From Methanobacterium sp. (GTDB taxonomy: Archaea; Methanobacteriota; Methanobacteria; Methanobacteriales; Methanobacteriaceae), in contig JAQVTJ010000047.1 of NCBI GenBank assembly GCA_028700095.1, positions 1 to 11,711 on the forward strand: 11,711 nucleotides of DNA. The letters run 5' to 3'. The notes beneath the pieces are model-generated. The model did not search any database and was not told the DNA's origin. It worked only from the letters and a program-made list of their open reading frames with translations. Of the stretch, positions 7,894 through 11,711 are shown piece by piece (the first letter of the stretch is position 1; each line of letters begins with the position of its first letter). A program made the position numbers and the translations under genes.

Positions 7894-8221
7894 TTTATAT
7901 CAATTTATATAATCTAAAAAAATTCAAATAATAAATTTAAGAATCTATGAATAAAATCATTTAAACAGTAAGTTAATTTTAAGGTGTTTAATAGTAATAA
8001 ATATTTGTTATTTTTAATATTTAGAATTAATTTACAATCAACTACCAGAATGATGGCTTTTAGATATAATTATTTATAATTTAATAATTTAAAATTAATA
8101 TAATTTATTTATATATTAAAAAAAGAATATTTCAGACAACCATAAATGATATAATATTATATTTATATGCGTTTAATATACAAAAATCTACATTATAAAA
8201 TAAAGGTATAAAATAAGGGAT

Positions 8222-8261
8222 ATTAAATTTATTTAATAAAATCTAATAAAATAAATTTAAT
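8222..8261. repeat. Perfect 13-bp inverted repeat with 14-bp spacer upstream of topA
   Basis: ATTAAATTTATTT (8222-8234) and AAATAAATTTAAT (8249-8261) are exact inverse copies separated by 14 bases. The spacer contains a direct TAATAAAA duplication. The repeat ends about 62 bases before the topA start, just upstream of the likely TATA box. Its arms are pure A/T, so chance is harder to exclude than for the mcm repeat. An operator or a supercoiling-sensitive cruciform would suit a topoisomerase gene. Confidence 0.4.
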
Positions 8262-8296
8262 GGCAGGTTTATAATTTAAGTTAATATATCTTAAAA

Positions 8297-8306
8297 TTTA
8301 TTTAAA
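8297..8306 (+). promoter_or_regulatory. Probable TATA box of topA
   Basis: TTTATTTAAA is centred near 8301, about 25 bases before ATG 8326, so the transcript would begin at or just before the start codons. Only a weak GAGTGAT precedes the ATG pair, in keeping with a very short leader or none. Confidence 0.4.
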
Positions 8307-8322
8307 CAGTTATACGAGTGAT

Positions 8323-10632
8323 ATGATGCATGAAGTCATAATATGTGAGAAACCAAAGGCATCTGAGAAGATAGCTTCTGCCCTTTCAAAAAATTCAGTT
8401 AAAAAACGTTATAAAAAAGTTTCATATTACGAGTTTGAAGAAAATGGTAATAAAATCACTGTTTTGGCTGCTGTAGGACATTTATATTCACTTGCTGCAC
8501 GAAATAGAAAACAGGCTAGATTATTTGATGTTGAATGGGTTCCGCTCTATGAAAAGGATAAACAGAAGAAATATGTTAAAGATTATGTTGATGCAATAAA
8601 AAAGGTTTCGAAAAATGCAGATAAATTTGTTCATGCTTGTGATTATGATATAGAAGGTACTCTCATAGGTTATAATGCTTTAAAATATGCATGTGGTGAA
8701 AAAAGCTTTGATAATGCGGTTAGGATGAAATTTTCAACCCTCACCAAGGAAGATATAACTTCTGCATATGATAATCCCATGAATATAGATTTTAACCAAG
8801 TTAATAGTGGTATTGCAAGACATGTACTTGATTTTCTCTTTGGTGTGAATATATCCAAATCACTGACAGATTCGGTTATGAAATCTACTAAACGTTACAT
8901 TCAACTTTCTGCAGGCAGAGTGCAAACACCTACATTGGCCATATTAGTTGAACGAGAAAAAGAGATCCAAAAATTCATACCAGAACCATATTGGATGATC
9001 AAAGCTGATCTTGAAGTGCCAGGTATTGAAGAAGGTATAACTGCAGATCATAAAGCCGGTAAAATATTTGATAAATCTGTGGCAGATAAAATATTCGCGG
9101 ACTGTGATGGTAAGGATGCGGTTATAAACAAAATAAAGCTTAAAGAAACCATTAAAAATCCTCCATTTCCATTTGATTTAGGTTCATTACAATCAGAAGC
9201 ATATGCAGTATTTGGTTTCAGCCCTAAAAAAACACAACAGATAGCACAGAATCTTTATACAGAGGGTTATACCTCATATCCACGTACATCTTCACAGAAA
9301 TTACCAAAAAGTATTGGTGTGGATAAAATATTGAAAAAATTGAGTTATAATGCTTCATTTAAACATCAAATTTCGAAACTAAAAAAACCATACAAACCTA
9401 ATGAAGGAAAGAAAACAGATGAAGCACATCCTGCTATACATCCAACAGGAGTTATTCCAAAAGAATTAACAACAGATTACAGGAAACTTTATGAGCTTAT
9501 AACATATAGATTCATATCTGTATTTGGTGAAAATGGAATTTTAGAATCTATGAAAACCCATCTTAAAATAGGAAAGCAGGATTTTAACTTTTCAAGAAAA
9601 AGAATGGCAAAAATGGGTTGGTTGGATTTAACACCTTTCAAAAAACCAGATAATGATGTTTTTCCCATAATAAAGGAAGGTGAAACACTTATTGTTAAGG
9701 ATGTTCGAAGCGAAGAAAAGGAGACTAAACCACCTGCAAGATATAACCAAGCATCTCTTATAAGAGAGCTTGAAAAAAGAGGTTTAGGAACCAAATCAAC
9801 AAGGGCGAATATTATTTCTATTTTATATAATAGAAAATATGTTGAAGGAAAGAAAATAAAAGTCAATGAATTAGGAGAACATCTTATAGATACTCTGAAA
9901 GAATATTCAAACAAAATAACAAGTGAAGAACTTACAAGAGAGTTTGAAACTAGACTTGCGGAGATTATGGAAGGTAGTGCCAATAAAGAATTGATTATAG
10001 AAAAAGCAAAAGTGGAATTAACTTCAATACTTGATGATATTGAAAAAAACAAAATCATAATTGGAGAAGAACTTTATAACTCCTACAAGGAAAGTAAGAT
10101 TGTTGGGAAATGTAAATGTGGACATAACCTTATTTTAATTGATTCCCCTAGAGGAAGTACTTTTGTGGGATGTTCAGGATATCCTGACTGTAAATCCACA
10201 TATTCAATGCCACTCGGTGCTGCGGTTCTTAAAACAACTTGTCAAGAATGTGGACTTCCATTAATTTCATTTGGCAAACCAAGACAAAGAGCATGTCTCA
10301 ACCCAAAATGTGGTAAAGAAGATAGAGAACCTACTAATGAAATAGTAGGCAGCTGCCCAGAATGTGAAAGTGATCTTATAAAAAAATCAGGGCGATATGG
10401 AGAATTTATTGGTTGTAGTGGATTTCCCAAATGCAGATTTACTAAATCATTAGATGAGAAAGTAAATGAAAAGGAAACATCCACCAAAAAAAAGGTAACT
10501 GGTAAAAATTTTGTTAAAAAAACTTCAAAGAAAACTACAAAAAAATCAACTAAGAAATCAACCCGTAAAACTGGTGCAAAAAAAACAAAAAAAACACCAA
10601 CCAAGAAAAAAACAACCACAAAAAAGGGTTAA
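8323..10632 (+). CDS. topA: DNA topoisomerase I (type IA), archaeal, with Lys-rich tail
   Basis: This enzyme relaxes negatively supercoiled DNA through a 5'-phosphotyrosine intermediate. The Toprim domain has Glu9 in CEKPKAS and D107/D109/E111 in DYDIEG. The catalytic tyrosine is Tyr319 in YTSYPRTSS, with Arg321 beside it. RHVLDFLFG (166-174), AGRVQTPTL (197-205) and EAHPAIHPT (367-375) are further type IA landmarks. Three C4 zinc ribbons follow: C597/C599/C617/C623, C640/C643/C658/C663 and C678/C681/C698/C704. The last 50 residues (720-769) hold 22 Lys, 14 Thr and no acidic residue, in KKxTKK-like repeats. Two ATGs in a row (8323, 8326) are possible starts; the second is better placed after GAGTGAT. 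The archaeal DxDIEG form rather than DxDREGE separates it from bacterial TopA. No reverse-gyrase helicase domain is present, in keeping with a mesophile. The gene is monocistronic. Confidence 0.97.
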   Translation: MMHEVIICEKPKASEKIASALSKNSVKKRYKKVSYYEFEENGNKITVLAAVGHLYSLAARNRKQARLFDVEWVPLYEKDKQKKYVKDYVDAIKKVSKNADKFVHACDYDIEGTLIGYNALKYACGEKSFDNAVRMKFSTLTKEDITSAYDNPMNIDFNQVNSGIARHVLDFLFGVNISKSLTDSVMKSTKRYIQLSAGRVQTPTLAILVEREKEIQKFIPEPYWMIKADLEVPGIEEGITADHKAGKIFDKSVADKIFADCDGKDAVINKIKLKETIKNPPFPFDLGSLQSEAYAVFGFSPKKTQQIAQNLYTEGYTSYPRTSSQKLPKSIGVDKILKKLSYNASFKHQISKLKKPYKPNEGKKTDEAHPAIHPTGVIPKELTTDYRKLYELITYRFISVFGENGILESMKTHLKIGKQDFNFSRKRMAKMGWLDLTPFKKPDNDVFPIIKEGETLIVKDVRSEEKETKPPARYNQASLIRELEKRGLGTKSTRANIISILYNRKYVEGKKIKVNELGEHLIDTLKEYSNKITSEELTREFETRLAEIMEGSANKELIIEKAKVELTSILDDIEKNKIIIGEELYNSYKESKIVGKCKCGHNLILIDSPRGSTFVGCSGYPDCKSTYSMPLGAAVLKTTCQECGLPLISFGKPRQRACLNPKCGKEDREPTNEIVGSCPECESDLIKKSGRYGEFIGCSGFPKCRFTKSLDEKVNEKETSTKKKVTGKNFVKKTSKKTTKKSTKKSTRKTGAKKTKKTPTKKKTTTKKG
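10459..10629 (+). repeat. Lys/Thr-rich low-complexity segment of topA
   Basis: This stretch encodes the basic TopA tail, dominated by AAA and ACA/ACC codons, with several homopolymer runs of eight As. The degenerate unit is Thr-Lys-Lys with Ser or Thr interspersed. Such runs are prone to polymerase slippage, so length variation between strains, or an assembly error, is possible. The frame stays open to the TAA. Confidence 0.75.
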
Positions 10633-10660
10633 TATCTAAAAAAAGTTTAAAAAAATATAA

Positions 10661-10680
10661 ATAAAAACATTTTTTATATT
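10661..10680 (+). terminator. T-tract terminator candidate after topA
   Basis: ATAAAAA and TTTTTAT form a weak A/T hairpin around a three-base loop, ending in a T-rich run about 40 bases after the topA stop. Archaeal RNA polymerase terminates on such T-tracts. A second run of nine Ts lies at 10822-10830. Confidence 0.35.
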
Positions 10681-10847
10681 TTAAGAGAGTATTAGTTATA
10701 TTATAAAAATTTTAGAAAAAAAACACTATAAACCGAAGCTATCCATAATAGTGCATACTACTTGAATTCATGGGATATATTACTATTTTTGATTAAAAAA
10801 ATAACTATATATTTTATCATATTTTTTTTTAGACAGACAAATATCCC

Positions 10848-10911
10848 TTTTATTTAATATTAAAAGAACATACTATGCCTTAATTTTTTTATTTTAAAAT
10901 ATTAAATAAAA
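10848..10911. repeat. 14-bp inverted repeat upstream of aglB
   Basis: TTTTATTTAATATT (10848-10861) is exactly complementary in inverse to AATATTAAATAAAA (10898-10911), with 36 bases between, and four more pairs are possible past a two-base bulge. It ends 17 bases before the aglB TATA box. The arms are all A/T, so significance is modest. Confidence 0.35.
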
Positions 10912-10928
10912 ATTGGTTAATGAAGAAG

Positions 10929-10940
10929 TTTATATAAATA
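10929..10940 (+). promoter_or_regulatory. Strong TATA box of aglB
   Basis: TTTATATAAATA matches the archaeal TATA consensus and is preceded by the purine-rich GAAGAAG, a plausible TFB recognition element. Transcription would start near 10960 and leave a leader of about 65 bases, longer than for the other genes here. Confidence 0.6.
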
Positions 10941-11015
10941 TTCTTAAATCACAAAATATAATTAATAAGTATACATATCAATGAATTATAATAAAACGAC
11001 TATGTAATATGTTAC

Positions 11016-11022
11016 AGGAGGT
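11016..11022 (+). promoter_or_regulatory. Shine-Dalgarno site of aglB
   Basis: AGGAGGT, a full match to the 16S tail complement, ends 4 nt before the ATG at 11027 (GGAGG is 5 nt away). It decides the start of the truncated aglB reading frame. Confidence 0.8.
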
Positions 11023-11026
11023 AAAC

Positions 11027-11711
11027 ATGAATGCAAAAGAATTGTTATACAAATATAAATCTTTGATAATAATTATTTTACTATTTTTAGTTGTGTTTAC
11101 AGTCAGAGCAGAAGCAGCCAATATAGGAGGGGTTCCTGATGAAGCGAAATCATTTTATCAGGATCCATCAGGAATTCCTTACTTTAGTGAGATGGATTCA
11201 TATTACCATTTGAGGCTCACATCAGATCTTATGGATCATGGATATCTAGGAGACAAGTTTAATGGATCTCAATGGGATCTTCATTCATCATATCCTCCTG
11301 GAAAAAGCGCAAATTATCCTCCATTAATTGGATATTTAGCAGAAATAGGATATATTATTACTAATTTATTTGTTAAAGTGCCTTTGGTGGCTGTTTGTTT
11401 TTGGATGGGGGCTTTTATAGCTTCTCTGGCAGTTATACCTGCATATTTTTTAGTTAAAAAAATCACTAATATATATGGTGGTATAGTTGCAGGATTACTT
11501 GTGGGTTTAGCACCAGCATATGTTGGGCATACACACGCAGGTTTCTTTGACACAGATATGTTTGGCATGATCATACCACTTTTTATTGTATTGTTCTTTG
11601 TTATTAGCCTCAGTGCAGATAACTTTAGAAAAAGAGCCATTTATGCAAGTTTAGCAGCGTTTGCAATGCTTTTATTTGCATTGGCATGGCAAGGATGGTG
11701 GTATATTTACT
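11027..11711 (+). CDS. aglB: Oligosaccharyltransferase AglB/STT3, N-terminal part (runs off right edge)
   Basis: This integral membrane enzyme transfers a lipid-linked glycan to Asn in N-x-S/T sequons on exported proteins, such as surface proteins. The 228 codons present stay open to the window edge. A first membrane helix lies at about 11-30. The first external loop contains SEMDSYYHLR (54-63), whose Asp57 matches the metal/catalytic aspartate of the first acidic motif. YPPGKSANYPPL (89-100) follows, and then membrane helices from about 118 onward. HTHAGFFDTDMFGM (168-181) carries the second DxD-type motif, Asp175 and Asp177. The diagnostic WWDYG motif would lie beyond the window. The start has a perfect SD five bases upstream. 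The left-edge dolichol-kinase-like protein could act on the same class of lipid carrier, but the genes are about 11 kb apart. Confidence 0.9.
   Translation, partial: MNAKELLYKYKSLIIIILLFLVVFTVRAEAANIGGVPDEAKSFYQDPSGIPYFSEMDSYYHLRLTSDLMDHGYLGDKFNGSQWDLHSSYPPGKSANYPPLIGYLAEIGYIITNLFVKVPLVAVCFWMGAFIASLAVIPAYFLVKKITNIYGGIVAGLLVGLAPAYVGHTHAGFFDTDMFGMIIPLFIVLFFVISLSADNFRKRAIYASLAAFAMLLFALAWQGWWYIY

Larger units (their letters stand above)
7857..8322. other. 466-base AT-rich gene-free region between divergent genes
   Basis: Both strands are dense in stops and I see no coding frame, tRNA or rRNA. It contains the leftward promoter of the phosphodiesterase operon at its left end, the topA promoter at its right end and a 13-bp inverted repeat at 8222-8261. 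The middle (about 7900-8200) is near-homogeneous A/T with one more GC-balanced patch, CTACCAGAATGATGGC, near 8041-8056. That patch lacks the box pairs of a C/D guide RNA. No other signal was found. Confidence 0.6.
10633..11026. other. 394-base gene-free region between topA and aglB
   Basis: No credible coding frame, tRNA or rRNA is seen on either strand. From left to right it holds a T-tract terminator candidate; a relatively GC-containing island at about 10724-10775 with the 6-bp inverted repeat CACTAT/ATAGTG; a T9 run (10822-10830); a 14-bp inverted repeat (10848-10861 and 10898-10911); a strong TATA box (10929-10940); and the aglB leader with its SD. The island between topA's terminator and the T9 run could encode a small RNA, but no known class is recognised. 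Confidence 0.6.

Noticed and set aside
8041..8060. Possible C/D box guide RNA around AATGATGG
   Set aside because: The C-box match has a mismatch, and no D box (CTGA) or C'/D' pair lies at a suitable distance on the same strand.
9489..10619. Minus-strand open frames opposite topA, including a 125-aa Phe/Val-rich one
   Set aside because: The Phe/Val-rich product is simply the reverse complement of the Lys/Thr tail; no SD or motif supports expression.
11314..11640. Minus-strand 108-aa open frame opposite aglB
   Set aside because: It lies antisense to a frame with clear AglB motifs and a perfect SD; it has no independent support.

Overview
The window looks like chromosomal DNA of a mesophilic methanogenic archaeon of the order Methanobacteriales, most likely a very AT-rich genus such as Methanobrevibacter or Methanosphaera; the genus is inferred. 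The evidence is a set of purely archaeal or archaeal/eukaryotic information-processing genes (MCM helicase, aIF2-beta, NMD3, archaeal-type TyrRS, archaeal TopA, AglB oligosaccharyltransferase). The MCM has almost the same length (668 aa) and layout as the well-studied Methanothermobacter thermautotrophicus enzyme. Intergenic DNA is extremely AT-rich, Shine-Dalgarno (SD) sites of the GGAGGTGA type sit 5-12 nt before most starts, and several genes have archaeal TATA boxes.

Layout. Positions 1-137 (minus) hold the N-terminus of a membrane protein of the dolichol kinase family that runs off the left edge. It is divergent from thymidylate kinase tmk (251-826, plus), and both promoters lie in the gap. 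Positions 868-5937 hold five minus-strand genes, transcribed in the order mcm, aIF2-beta, nmd3, tyrS and a 77-aa unknown. This is a replication/translation block covering helicase, initiation factor, 60S-type export/quality factor and aminoacyl-tRNA synthetase. A short hairpin with a T-run on either strand separates tmk from the 77-aa gene. Divergent from mcm, at 6197-6631, lies a small membrane-anchored, helix-rich protein of unknown role. Positions 6713-7856 (minus) carry a tight two-gene unit: an MJ0936/YfcE-type phosphodiesterase followed by the 23S rRNA 2'-O-methyltransferase rlmE, whose SD is built from the last codons and stop of the gene before it. After a 466-base gene-free AT-rich stretch comes topA (8323-10632, plus), with three zinc ribbons and a strikingly Lys/Thr-rich tail. 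A 394-base gap with a strong TATA box leads into aglB (11027 to the right edge, plus), which is cut off by the window.

Together the genes are housekeeping functions: dTTP supply (tmk), unwinding (mcm), topology (topA), translation and ribosome maturation (aIF2-beta, NMD3, TyrRS, RlmE) and, at both edges, lipid-linked glycan metabolism (dolichol-kinase-like protein and AglB). I see no mobile element, CRISPR array, rRNA or tRNA, and no convincing new defence or biosynthetic system. The points most worth following up are non-coding: perfect inverted repeats upstream of mcm and topA with identical 13-14-13 geometry, a terminator-like hairpin abutting the aIF2-beta SD, the stop/SD fusion before rlmE, and the two proteins I could not identify.
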